DNA of 64,000 nt. Source: Alteromonas sp. RKMC-009 (GTDB lineage: Bacteria; Pseudomonadota; Gammaproteobacteria; Enterobacterales; Alteromonadaceae). Positions 1 to 8,013 of the stretch are shown piece after piece. Both the position numbers and the translations under genes were made by a program. A model generated the notes under the pieces. The model was not told the DNA's origin. It did not search any database and saw only the letters and a list, made by a program, of their open reading frames with translations. Location of the stretch: assembly GCF_003584565.2 (NCBI RefSeq), contig NZ_CP031010.1, positions 2,790,001-2,854,000 of the forward strand, written 5' to 3'. Each line of letters starts with the position of its first letter. Position 1 is the stretch's first letter.

Positions 1-288
1 ATGAAAGTCATTCCTCTGATGGCAACGACACCGGCACTCATCATGGTGGGGATCCTGATGATGGATTCCATCCGCCAGCTTGATTTCGATGATCTCGGCG
101 CTTTGGCAACCGCTTCCGTGGCCCTGCTGGCAATGCCGCTAACATTTAGTATTTCAGAAGGTATTGCATTGGGATTCATTACCTATGTGGTCACCATGGC
201 CGGCAGTGGCAGATACAAAGAAGTGAGTAAAATAACCTATATTCTCGCGCTGGTTTTCCTGCTCAGATACATCTTTGATTTGAAATAA
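1..288 (+). CDS. NCS2-type purine (guanine/hypoxanthine) permease, C-terminal fragment
   Basis: Only the last 95 codons are in the window, and the frame is open at the left edge, so the ATG at position 1 is not the real start. The fragment has hydrophobic helices and the motif FSISEGIALGFITYV, which resembles the conserved last helices of the AzgA/GhxP/PbuG branch of the NCS2 family, inner-membrane proton symporters for guanine, hypoxanthine and adenine. A purine importer fits the xanthine-to-allantoate genes a few kilobases downstream. The exact substrate cannot be told from this tail. A good terminator follows at once. Confidence 0.75.
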   Translation: MKVIPLMATTPALIMVGILMMDSIRQLDFDDLGALATASVALLAMPLTFSISEGIALGFITYVVTMAGSGRYKEVSKITYILALVFLLRYIFDLK

Positions 289-295
289 AAGAAAT

Positions 296-327
296 AAGGA
301 GTCCCTCAGCGGACTCCTTTGTTTTTT
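296..327. terminator. Bidirectional Rho-independent terminator
   Basis: A 9-bp perfect stem AAGGAGTCC / GGACTCCTT (296-304 and 311-319) with loop CTCAGC is followed by TTTGTTTTTT on the plus strand. The other strand is also T-rich past the stem. It lies between the convergent permease and RidA genes and can end both transcripts. Confidence 0.9.
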
Positions 328-352
328 CACCCCACCGTCGCGGGCAACGCGT

Positions 353-796
353 TTATTCCATGTGCTTGTAGCCCATGCATTCCACTTCCAGCATAGCTCC
401 CATCGCCAGACCGTCAGCGCCGAAAGCGCTGCGCGCAGGTAACTTGCCTTTTTCAAAGTAGGTAACGTATACCTTGTTAAAGTCTCCCCATTGACTGATA
501 TCGTCAATCATTACCGTGCATTTAAAAATATCATTCATTGTCAGGCCGGCAACCGCTGCTGCCGACTTAACATTATCCATGACCTGGCGGGCCTGAGCCG
601 TCATGTTATCTGCCATCTTGCCTTGCTTATCCAGAGGTAGCTGACCGGACAGATACACGGTATTGCCCACCTGAGTGGCAACAGAAAAAGGCGCATCCGG
701 CGATGATGAGGCAAAACGGGTGATACCGGCTGCCATGGAACTGGTTACCAGAGGAAGAGTGAGGAGTAAGGTGACCATACTGCGGGTTTTAAACAT
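353..796 (-). CDS. Exported RidA-family (YjgF/YER057c/UK114) protein
   Basis: The 147-residue protein begins with a cleavable signal peptide (MFKTRSMVTLLLTLPLV, ending near SSMAAG), followed by one RidA domain. Cytosolic RidA hydrolyses reactive enamine/imine intermediates; exported members are common in marine gammaproteobacteria and mostly of unknown function. Family features are VGNTVYLSGQLPLD near residue 45 and the substrate-carboxylate arginine in the LPARSAFG segment near residue 120. The start is supported by AAGGAAA 6 nt upstream. It is convergent with the permease. The imine-deaminase role is assumed from the family only. Confidence 0.85.
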   Translation of the reverse strand: MFKTRSMVTLLLTLPLVTSSMAAGITRFASSSPDAPFSVATQVGNTVYLSGQLPLDKQGKMADNMTAQARQVMDNVKSAAAVAGLTMNDIFKCTVMIDDISQWGDFNKVYVTYFEKGKLPARSAFGADGLAMGAMLEVECMGYKHME

Positions 797-931
797 ACAT
801 TTTCCTTGATGAGATAAAAGTGCTGCCAGCTTTTTATTAAACCTTATCTAAAAAAACTTTTAATTTTTGATAAGCCAAACTATGTTTAAAAGTTAACAAC
901 AGGGATACAAGTCAAACAGACAGGATTAATT

Positions 932-3900
932 GTGCAGTGCAAAAATCCGGGAGCCGGTCCACTCATCAAACGTGAACACTTTCCGTTTTTTATTCCGGCA
1001 TTTTTATTGTTTCTTATCTGTTTACCATTCTTTGCACCGGCACAGGATGCAAAGATTGCGCCTGACTCCCATAGTCAGGATAAGCTGAAAATCGCCATCC
1101 TTCTTCCCAACGACACGCCATTCTGGATGCGCGTTCTCAGCATGACTGAGCAAGCTGCAGAAGATCTTGACGTCGAACTCATCGTTTACTCTTTCAATCT
1201 ATCGCCGGAAAAAATGCGGCAAATGACCAGAGAAGCCCTGGACAGTGATATTGACGGTTTGATTTTTCAGGCCTGGGGTGATGCAGAAAAAGAGGTTCTG
1301 GCGCTGGCAGAAGAGCGTAAAGTTCCGTCTATATTGATAAATAACCGGATGCCGGACTCAACCCTTAAGCCACGAAAACAATTCAAATACTGGCTGGGCA
1401 GCATAACTGCGGATGATTATTCCATCGGAGAGCGGTTGATCAGTGGTCTGAGCCGCTTTACACATATTCACCGCACCGTAGACAGCCATAATGTACTCGC
1501 CATAGCCGGAGAGCCCGGCGATCCTTCCTCTACACGCCGCCTTGCAGGTTTACAGGCCTATGCAGACAGGCATCCTGAAATACAGCAGATTCGGGTTGAG
1601 TACGCTTACTGGAGTGAAGCCGAAGCCGGTGAAATTTTTGAGAAAGCCTGGATGGATAACCCGGATATCACAGAAGTGTGGTGTGTGAGCGATCTGATAG
1701 CAAAAGGCGTGGCGGATAAAATAGCTGAAATGGGGATCGCTGACCCGCCGGCAGTCGGCGGTGTCGACTGGGATACACCGACGGCTGACTATCTTGAATC
1801 GGGCCAGATAGTGGTCAGTATAGGTGGTCACTTTATGGATGGCGCCTGGGCAGTCGTGATGTTGCATGATTATCTTAACGGAGTGGATTTTGACAGCCAG
1901 AGAATTGAATTTGATTCTCTGATGATTACAGCGACACCGGATGATCTCACCCGTTACCTGCCCTTTTTTCAACTGCAACCGGACGGTATTCATTTTGACG
2001 GTCGCTCACTGATCAGAAACCCGCGCCTGATCAGCCACGATTTTACCCTCAGCGAGATCCTGAACACAGATGCTGTTTCAGAACCACTCCGGCTGACTGC
2101 ACAGGAAAAAGCCTGGTTAACGGCAAATCCGGTGATAAACGTTGCCGGTGAAACCAACAATGTGCCATTCAATTACACAGATGAAAGCAACAACAGCACA
2201 GGTTTTGCCATTGAGTTGCTGCGCTATGTGGCCAGCCAGACGGGTTCGCAAATGAATATAATCCGCAGTGACAGCGCCGAATACCTCAAAGAGGCTACCG
2301 CTAAGGGGCAAATCCATATGATGCCGGTGATAAATCCAAAAGATACCCGGCCCGATAGTCTGCTGCTTTCCGACAATTATTTGTCTTTATCGCAGTATTT
2401 TTTTTCAAGACCCAATACAGCGCAAATAAGTCGTCTGCAGGATACCGGCAACCGCACACTGGCTGTACCTGAAGATGATGAGGTCCTCGCGGCCCGCGTA
2501 TCCCTGATCCCTGAACTTCGCATTATCGAAGTGCCGGATTTAGAAGCAGCCATTATGGCTGTATCCTCAGGACAAGCGGATCTGCTAGTCAGCAATTATG
2601 CATCTGTAGCCTGGTATCTGGATAAACATTTTATTTCCAATATTAAAGTGAATGGTCTTCTGACTGAATATGGCAATGCAGAACTTCATATGGCTGCCGG
2701 TCCTGAGGCCGCGCCGTTTATGCAGGTTGTGAATAAAGCCCTTGCCACTATGCCAGCCAGTACGCGCAGTGCGCTGATTTATAAATGGCTGAGAGAAAAC
2801 TCCAACGATTCATTTTATGCCGCAGAGCAAATCAGCCTGACAAGAGAAGAGCGTGACTGGTTAAAAACCAAAGAAACCATAAGACTAGGCGATGATTTTA
2901 AGACGCGGCCGTTAAGCTTCCTCAACAAAAACGGAGACTTCAGTGGTTTAAGTGCAGATTTCATCCGTCATTTTACCCGCCAGTTAGGAATACCGGCAGA
3001 ACTGACGATAACTAAAACCAGTGTACCGGCAGAACAGCGTCTGAAAGAAAGGTCTCTTGACATCATGCCGGCTCTGATTAAACCTCTGCAGCCTGCCACA
3101 GATATCCTTTATACCGATCCGTACTTGCTTTTTCCTGTGGTCATAGCCACCAGCACCAGTCAACCGCCGGTAAACAACCTGTGGCAACTTGCCGGAAAAG
3201 AAGTAGGCATTATGAATAACCATCTTGCAGAGAAGCTGGAGAAAGAGCACGCAGACCTCACATTCAGGCGCTTTAAAACAACCGGTCAGGCGTTCTCTGC
3301 GCTCTCAGCCGGTAAGATTGATGCTGTACTGGGCAATCTTGCGGTGATCAGTGCAGCAGCGGCTGACAGCGAAAATCAAAGCTTTGCAATAACCGGAGCT
3401 ACAGGTTATGCCGATGAAATAGTCATAGGCGTCAGAAGTGACTGGCCTGAATTTGTCAGCATGCTGAATAAAGCCATTGCCGCCATGGATATGCAGGAAC
3501 GGGAAGCATTAAAAAATAAATGGCTGCGTGTGAACGTAGAGATCGGCACCGATACCCTGACCATTGTTATGTGGGCGCTGCCTGCCACTATACTGGCCTG
3601 CTCTGTCATCTTTTATATCTATTTGTCGAACCGCAGGCTGAGCCAGGCTAAAGCCCAGATATCTGCCAGAACGAAAGAGCTGGAGAATACGAATCAGTCT
3701 CTTGAAGACACACTGTCAGAACTGAAATTTTCACAAAAACAGATGCTTGAACAGGAGAAAATGGCATCGTTAGGCAGCCTGGTCGCCGGCGTATCTCATG
3801 AAATTAATACGCCCCTTGGCATATCGGTAACGGCAATCAGTCATGTTGAACACCTCCTTGCAGAACTCGAACAGCGTTTTGACAGCAACAAGGTGACCAA

Positions 3901-4513
3901 AACCTTCATGCAACGGTTTATCAAAGAAGCGCAGGAAGGCAGCCTTGCCACATCACTGAATTTATCCCGTGCCGCAAACCTGGTAAAAAGCTTTAAAAAT
4001 ATCTCCATGGACCACAATCAGGATTCGGTAAGAACCATTGACCTTGACCAGTATCTCAATGAAGTTCTCACCTCGTTACAGCCGCAGATCAAAAAGTCCG
4101 GTCATGAAATCGTGTCCGGTTGCGCTGAAAATATTATCAGTGAGACCAGACCCGGTGCCATCGCACAAATTCTGACAAATCTCATAATGAACTCCCTCAC
4201 CCACGCTTTTTCATCCAATGAAAAGGGCATGATTACACTGCATGCCAGACAAATTGGAAGCACCATTGAGCTGATTTACAGTGATAACGGCTGTGGCATG
4301 AATGAAGAGCAGTTAAAGCGCATCTTTGAGCCTTTCTTCACCACCAAACTGGGTGCCGGCGGCAGCGGGCTTGGCGCCCATATTATTTATAATCTTGTCA
4401 CCAATGCACTTCAGGGGACAATAAAAGTGGAAAGCTCTCCGGGTATGGGAGCCAAATTTGTGATTTGTTTTCCGGTCAGACTGAATCAAACAGATAACGG
4501 CGTCACAGACTGA
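932..4513 (+). CDS. Periplasm-sensing histidine kinase with sugar-type PBP and two SBP_bac_3 domains
   Basis: This 1193-residue membrane kinase starts at GTG (no in-frame ATG exists before the signal segment FFIPAFLLFLICLPFF). Domains in order: type-1 periplasmic binding protein of the TorT/ribose class (about 50-340), two tandem SBP_bac_3 amino-acid-type binding domains (about 390-620 and 645-865), one transmembrane helix (about 875-898), a coiled-coil linker, HisKA with phospho-acceptor His956 in SHEINTP, and HATPase_c with N-box (NLIMNSLTHAF), G1 (SDNGCGM) and G2 (GSGLGAH) boxes. There is no PAS or receiver domain, and no response regulator gene is adjacent, so its partner is elsewhere. 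It is not obviously in an operon. The ligand is unknown; purine or solute sensing is possible given the neighbours but is only inference. Confidence 0.88.
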   Translation: MQCKNPGAGPLIKREHFPFFIPAFLLFLICLPFFAPAQDAKIAPDSHSQDKLKIAILLPNDTPFWMRVLSMTEQAAEDLDVELIVYSFNLSPEKMRQMTREALDSDIDGLIFQAWGDAEKEVLALAEERKVPSILINNRMPDSTLKPRKQFKYWLGSITADDYSIGERLISGLSRFTHIHRTVDSHNVLAIAGEPGDPSSTRRLAGLQAYADRHPEIQQIRVEYAYWSEAEAGEIFEKAWMDNPDITEVWCVSDLIAKGVADKIAEMGIADPPAVGGVDWDTPTADYLESGQIVVSIGGHFMDGAWAVVMLHDYLNGVDFDSQRIEFDSLMITATPDDLTRYLPFFQLQPDGIHFDGRSLIRNPRLISHDFTLSEILNTDAVSEPLRLTAQEKAWLTANPVINVAGETNNVPFNYTDESNNSTGFAIELLRYVASQTGSQMNIIRSDSAEYLKEATAKGQIHMMPVINPKDTRPDSLLLSDNYLSLSQYFFSRPNTAQISRLQDTGNRTLAVPEDDEVLAARVSLIPELRIIEVPDLEAAIMAVSSGQADLLVSNYASVAWYLDKHFISNIKVNGLLTEYGNAELHMAAGPEAAPFMQVVNKALATMPASTRSALIYKWLRENSNDSFYAAEQISLTREERDWLKTKETIRLGDDFKTRPLSFLNKNGDFSGLSADFIRHFTRQLGIPAELTITKTSVPAEQRLKERSLDIMPALIKPLQPATDILYTDPYLLFPVVIATSTSQPPVNNLWQLAGKEVGIMNNHLAEKLEKEHADLTFRRFKTTGQAFSALSAGKIDAVLGNLAVISAAAADSENQSFAITGATGYADEIVIGVRSDWPEFVSMLNKAIAAMDMQEREALKNKWLRVNVEIGTDTLTIVMWALPATILACSVIFYIYLSNRRLSQAKAQISARTKELENTNQSLEDTLSELKFSQKQMLEQEKMASLGSLVAGVSHEINTPLGISVTAISHVEHLLAELEQRFDSNKVTKTFMQRFIKEAQEGSLATSLNLSRAANLVKSFKNISMDHNQDSVRTIDLDQYLNEVLTSLQPQIKKSGHEIVSGCAENIISETRPGAIAQILTNLIMNSLTHAFSSNEKGMITLHARQIGSTIELIYSDNGCGMNEEQLKRIFEPFFTTKLGAGGSGLGAHIIYNLVTNALQGTIKVESSPGMGAKFVICFPVRLNQTDNGVTD

Positions 4514-4532
4514 AGCAGTAAGACGCCGTTAT
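4494..4532. terminator. Hairpin between convergent genes (possible terminator)
   Basis: An 11-bp perfect inverted repeat ATAACGGCGTC / GACGCCGTTAT with a 17-nt loop spans the kinase stop codon. No T-run follows on either strand, so intrinsic termination is uncertain; it may protect the 3' ends of the kinase and puuE transcripts. Confidence 0.4.
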
Positions 4533-4546
4533 GCAGTCACAACACG

Positions 4547-5467
4547 TTAATCTCCGCTATACGGGAAGTGTGTTTGCCAGTGTTTTGCAATCTCTTCCCG
4601 CGTTGCCAGCCATACCTTGTCATGACTTTGCACGTATTCAATAAACCGCTTCAAAGCTGCCATACGGGCCGGACGACCCACGATACGGCAATGTAAGCCG
4701 ATGGACAGCATTTTAGGCTGGCTGGCGCCTTCTTCGTAGAGAACATCGAAAGCATCTTTCAAATATTCAAAGAACTGCTGACCACTGTTAAATCCCTGCG
4801 GCGTGGCAAACCGCATATCGTTGGTATCCAGCGTGTAAGGCACCATCAGCAGCGGTGCACCGTTTTGGGTATCGTAATAAGGCAAATCATCCGCATAAGA
4901 ATCTGCGCAGTAGAGAATATCGTCCCGCTCTGCAATCAGCTTTAACGTGTTGGGGCTGGTGCGGCCTGTATACCAGCCTGCAGGCTTTTTGCCGGTGAGT
5001 TTTTCATGCAGATTTACCGCATCTTCAATTTGCGCCCGCTCGGTTTCGATATCCATATCCTGAAAATGAATCCAGCGCATGGCATGACTGGCGATTTCCC
5101 AGCCGGCATTCAGCATTGCCTCAACCGCTTCCGGATGACGCTCCATGGCCATAGTGACACCAAATACAGTGACCGGTACCGCTTTTTCTGTCAGCAACCG
5201 GTGCAGACGCCAGAAACCCGCACGGCTGCCATATTCATAAAGCGATTCCATGCTCATGTGGCGGTCAGGATACGGCTGCGCACCGACAATTTCTGACAGA
5301 AAAATTTCTGAATGGGCATCACCGTGAAGCACACAGTTTTCACCACCTTCTTCGTAATTAAGAACAAACTGTACTGCAATTCTGGCTTTACCCGGCCACT
5401 GTGGATCAGGAGGATTGGCACCATAGCCTTTCAGATCACGGGGATAACTGTCACTAACGTCACTCAT
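4547..5467 (-). CDS. puuE: Allantoinase PuuE (polysaccharide-deacetylase-like)
   Basis: PuuE hydrolyses allantoin to allantoate in the cytosol and belongs to the NodB/polysaccharide-deacetylase fold, unrelated to the amidohydrolase-type allantoinases. At 306 residues it has family length; recognisable segments are YPRDLKGYGANPPDPQWPG at the N-terminus, FVLNYEEGGE, the GWYTGRTSPNT loop and IGLHCRIVGRPAR near the end. I place the start at 5467 because its ATG overlaps the stop of the upstream TetR gene (ATGA), implying translational coupling; a longer in-frame reading from 5509 would add 14 unconserved residues. The gene closes the urate-to-allantoate route encoded by the divergent operon. No allantoate-degrading enzyme is present in the window. 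Confidence 0.9.
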   Translation of the reverse strand: MSDVSDSYPRDLKGYGANPPDPQWPGKARIAVQFVLNYEEGGENCVLHGDAHSEIFLSEIVGAQPYPDRHMSMESLYEYGSRAGFWRLHRLLTEKAVPVTVFGVTMAMERHPEAVEAMLNAGWEIASHAMRWIHFQDMDIETERAQIEDAVNLHEKLTGKKPAGWYTGRTSPNTLKLIAERDDILYCADSYADDLPYYDTQNGAPLLMVPYTLDTNDMRFATPQGFNSGQQFFEYLKDAFDVLYEEGASQPKMLSIGLHCRIVGRPARMAALKRFIEYVQSHDKVWLATREEIAKHWQTHFPYSGD

Positions 5468-6117
5468 GCTGTCACAATCCTGTATTTTTCCGGTACCGTT
5501 AAACCGCAACCGGTCAACGTAACGGTTACCAGATGTCTGGTGGCTTCTTCAAAATCTGCTTTTTTCATTTTCGCGCCGCGAAGACGGGTAATTTGCGTTG
5601 AAAAGTCCGCGTAGTGCTGGGTACTCGCCCAGATATTGAAAAGCAGATAATGGGGGTCGATGGCCTGCATTTTCCCCTGCTCTGTCCAGGCTTTCAAAAT
5701 AGCCACACGACCGGCCATCCAGTCGCTGTGTTCATCATCAAAATAGTGATTCAGGTTTGGCGCACCATTGATAATTTCCATGGCAAAAATCTTCGAAGCC
5801 AGCGGGTGTGTTCTCGATAACTCCATTTTTTCGGCAATGTAATCTGCCAGCATTTGCGCCGGATCATCATCTGCAGTGGCTTTATCGAAACTGGAATTCC
5901 ATAACGACATGGTTTCCTTAAGGACTGCCAGATAAAGTTCCTGCTTGGACTTGAAGTAATACAAAACATTGGTTTTAGGGAGTCCTGCTTTATCTGCTAC
6001 CTGCTGAACAGATGTCCCTCTGAATCCCTGAGCAGCAAATGCTTTCTCTGCTGCTGCCAGAATGATTGCCCTGTTACGGGCTCCCACACTGGCATCCACT
6101 TTTGATGCTTGAGTCAT
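5464..6117 (-). CDS. TetR-family regulator of the RutR type, likely purine-catabolism repressor
   Basis: The 217-residue protein has an N-terminal TetR helix-turn-helix (about residues 18-60, with TSVQQVADKAGLPKTNVLYYF) and a YcdC/RutR-like C-terminal ligand domain (HPLASKIFAMEIINGAP, LLFNIWASTQHYADF). E. coli RutR binds uracil or thymine and controls pyrimidine and purine degradation genes. Here it forms a coupled pair with puuE and is divergent from the xdhA-puuD operon, whose promoter region carries a RutR-type palindrome at 6492-6507. A perfect RutR half-site (TTGACCA on the minus strand, 6142-6148) lies in its own promoter region, which suggests autoregulation. The effector is not known from sequence; a purine intermediate is plausible. 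Confidence 0.87.
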   Translation of the reverse strand: MTQASKVDASVGARNRAIILAAAEKAFAAQGFRGTSVQQVADKAGLPKTNVLYYFKSKQELYLAVLKETMSLWNSSFDKATADDDPAQMLADYIAEKMELSRTHPLASKIFAMEIINGAPNLNHYFDDEHSDWMAGRVAILKAWTEQGKMQAIDPHYLLFNIWASTQHYADFSTQITRLRGAKMKKADFEEATRHLVTVTLTGCGLTVPEKYRIVTA

Positions 6118-6141
6118 GACGCCTTTTTGTTCCTTTTGAAA

Positions 6142-6165
6142 TGGTCAAACCTGACTATTCAGTCA
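6142..6165. promoter_or_regulatory. RutR half-site plus short palindrome upstream of the TetR gene
   Basis: TGGTCAA (6142-6148; TTGACCA on the other strand) matches one half of the RutR consensus exactly. It is followed by the inverted repeat TGACT-ATTC-AGTCA (6152-6165). Both lie 25-48 bp upstream of the TetR start codon, a fitting place for an autoregulatory operator. Confidence 0.45.
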
Positions 6166-6573
6166 TAGTGCCACAGTTGCTTAAATCAGTGATAAATTTT
6201 TCATTTATAGAATATTCTTGCGCGTATAAAACATTGCGCATACATCTTGCAGCGATTTTCAAAACAAAGGTCAGACGGGCTTTGTAAGGGTGAGTGAAAT
6301 GCTGCGCACTCATCTTTTAAACAGCTACTGAAGCGCAGTTGGTTAACAGAATCTGATTTTTAGCCGCTGACGACACGCTGATTAAAGAACAACCAACTTT
6401 GTAGGTGCGCACTATAAATGTGCACAAAATCGTGCAAATTGCACCGTAAAAATACACGCCACTCGCAATGGCCTTTTTTTAACATAAAAATCTGACCATA
6501 TGGTCTACTTTTTAATTTAGAATACAGATATAGTAATGCATTCAAGCATTTTGAAATCTACATGGAGTTCGGT
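6166..6573. other. Divergent control region between the TetR-puuE pair and the xdh operon
   Basis: About 400 bp without a gene. It contains the RutR-like palindrome listed separately and a cluster of GTGC/GCAC motifs at about 6403-6445 (TGCGCAC, TGTGCAC, CGTGCA, TTGCACC) that may bind a second regulator. I see no RNA gene or riboswitch. Confidence 0.5.
6492..6507. promoter_or_regulatory. RutR-type operator in front of xdhA
   Basis: The sequence CTGACCA-TA-TGGTCTA matches the known E. coli RutR consensus TTGACCA-NN-TGGTCAA at 12 of 14 defined positions and is centred about 75 bp upstream of the xdhA start. The adjacent divergent gene encodes a RutR-type TetR protein, so it is the natural binding site for that regulator. 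Confidence 0.7.
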
Positions 6574-8013
6574 ATGGTCCGTTTTCTGTTGAACAATGAA
6601 CCTGTCGAATTGCAGGTGAGCAACCCGAATATGACGGTGCTGAATTACCTTAGGGAACAGCAACGAAAAACGGGGACAAAAGAAGGCTGTGCAGCCGGCG
6701 ACTGCGGCGCCTGTACGGTAGTGGTAGCCAGTCCTTCCGACGATGGCAACAGCCTTAACTACACCACCATCAACAGCTGTATTGCGCTGATGTCTTCGCT
6801 GCACGGAAAACAGCTCATCACGGTAGAAGATTTAGCCTCTTTGCAAGCACAGCATCCGGTTCAGACTGCGATGGTGAACCATAATGGTTCCCAATGCGGT
6901 TTTTGTACGCCGGGTTTTGTGATGTCGGCCTTTGCTTTTTACCATTCTGATAATGCACCCGAACGGGAAAATGTGATAGATGCGTTATCAGGCAATCTTT
7001 GCCGGTGTACAGGTTACCGTCCCATTATTGATGCCACCATTGATGCCTGTTCAAATAAAACAGCAGACAAGTTCGATGAACAACAGGCAACCACCCTTGC
7101 CAGATTACAAGCGCTTAGCCGGGAAGACGTCACAGAGGACAGTCAGTTACTCATGCCTGAAACCCGCGAAGCATTGCAAAAAGCCATTGCAGACAACCCG
7201 GATGCAACGCTGGTTTCCGGCAGTACCGACCTGGCCCTTGAGATCACGCAAAAACATCAGTCTTTCAAAACACTCATCAGTTTAAGTCAGATGCGTTGCC
7301 TGCAGGAGGTGGACGTTTCTGAATCGCATATCATCATCGGCGCGGCTGTGCCTTTGTCGCGGGCAATGAAAACGCTGGTGAGCCACTATCCGGCATTAAA
7401 GGAATTATTCACCCGCTTTGCTTCTCTGCCTGTGCGTAATCAGGCAACCATGGGCGGAAACGTTGCTAACGCTTCCCCCATCGGCGATACACCGCCGCTG
7501 CTGCTGGCGCTGAACGCTGATATTGTAGCGGATAATGGCAGCGACACCCGCAGCATTCCGGCAAACGCCTTTTTTACCGGTTATCGCCAAACTGCGCTGC
7601 AGAGCAATGAATGGATCAGCGCCATTCATATCCCCTTACCTCAGCCGGACCAGTATCTGGCAGCGTATAAAATCTCGAAGCGCATGGAAGATGATATTTC
7701 TGCCGTGCTTGCCGTATTTAACGTGGGGATCAGCGATGGTGTGATCACCTCTGTTGCCAGCGGATTCGGTGGTGTGGCAGCCACACCTGTGGAATGTACA
7801 GCCCTGGCGGCGTCACTGGTGGGCAAGCCCTGGCGCGACGTACAAACACTCACAGAGGGAAGAAACCTTTTAACGCACGCTTTTAATCCTATTGATGATG
7901 TGCGCGCCACAGCAGCATACAGAAAACAGGTATTAGGCAATTTATGGCACCGGTTCTGGCTGGAGAATCAGCAAGACAACCTTATTCCGACGCGGGTGGT
8001 ACATCATGCGTAA
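6574..8013 (+). CDS. xdhA: Xanthine dehydrogenase small subunit (2Fe-2S and FAD domains)
   Basis: XdhA carries the two iron-sulfur clusters and FAD that pass electrons from the molybdenum centre to NAD+ during hypoxanthine to xanthine to urate oxidation. The plant-type ferredoxin motif GCAAGDCGACTVVV (Cys39, 44, 47) and the second cluster domain (CGFCTPGFVMS, NLCRCTGYRPI) are followed by a FAD_binding_5 domain (ATLVSGSTDLALEITQ, TMGGNVANASPIGD) and a CO_dehydrogenase-flavoprotein C-terminal domain, 479 residues in all. I choose ATG 6574 because GGAG lies 6 nt upstream; ATG 6562 would sit across that site. First gene of the operon; overlaps xdhB by 8 nt. Confidence 0.94.
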   Translation: MVRFLLNNEPVELQVSNPNMTVLNYLREQQRKTGTKEGCAAGDCGACTVVVASPSDDGNSLNYTTINSCIALMSSLHGKQLITVEDLASLQAQHPVQTAMVNHNGSQCGFCTPGFVMSAFAFYHSDNAPERENVIDALSGNLCRCTGYRPIIDATIDACSNKTADKFDEQQATTLARLQALSREDVTEDSQLLMPETREALQKAIADNPDATLVSGSTDLALEITQKHQSFKTLISLSQMRCLQEVDVSESHIIIGAAVPLSRAMKTLVSHYPALKELFTRFASLPVRNQATMGGNVANASPIGDTPPLLLALNADIVADNGSDTRSIPANAFFTGYRQTALQSNEWISAIHIPLPQPDQYLAAYKISKRMEDDISAVLAVFNVGISDGVITSVASGFGGVAATPVECTALAASLVGKPWRDVQTLTEGRNLLTHAFNPIDDVRATAAYRKQVLGNLWHRFWLENQQDNLIPTRVVHHA

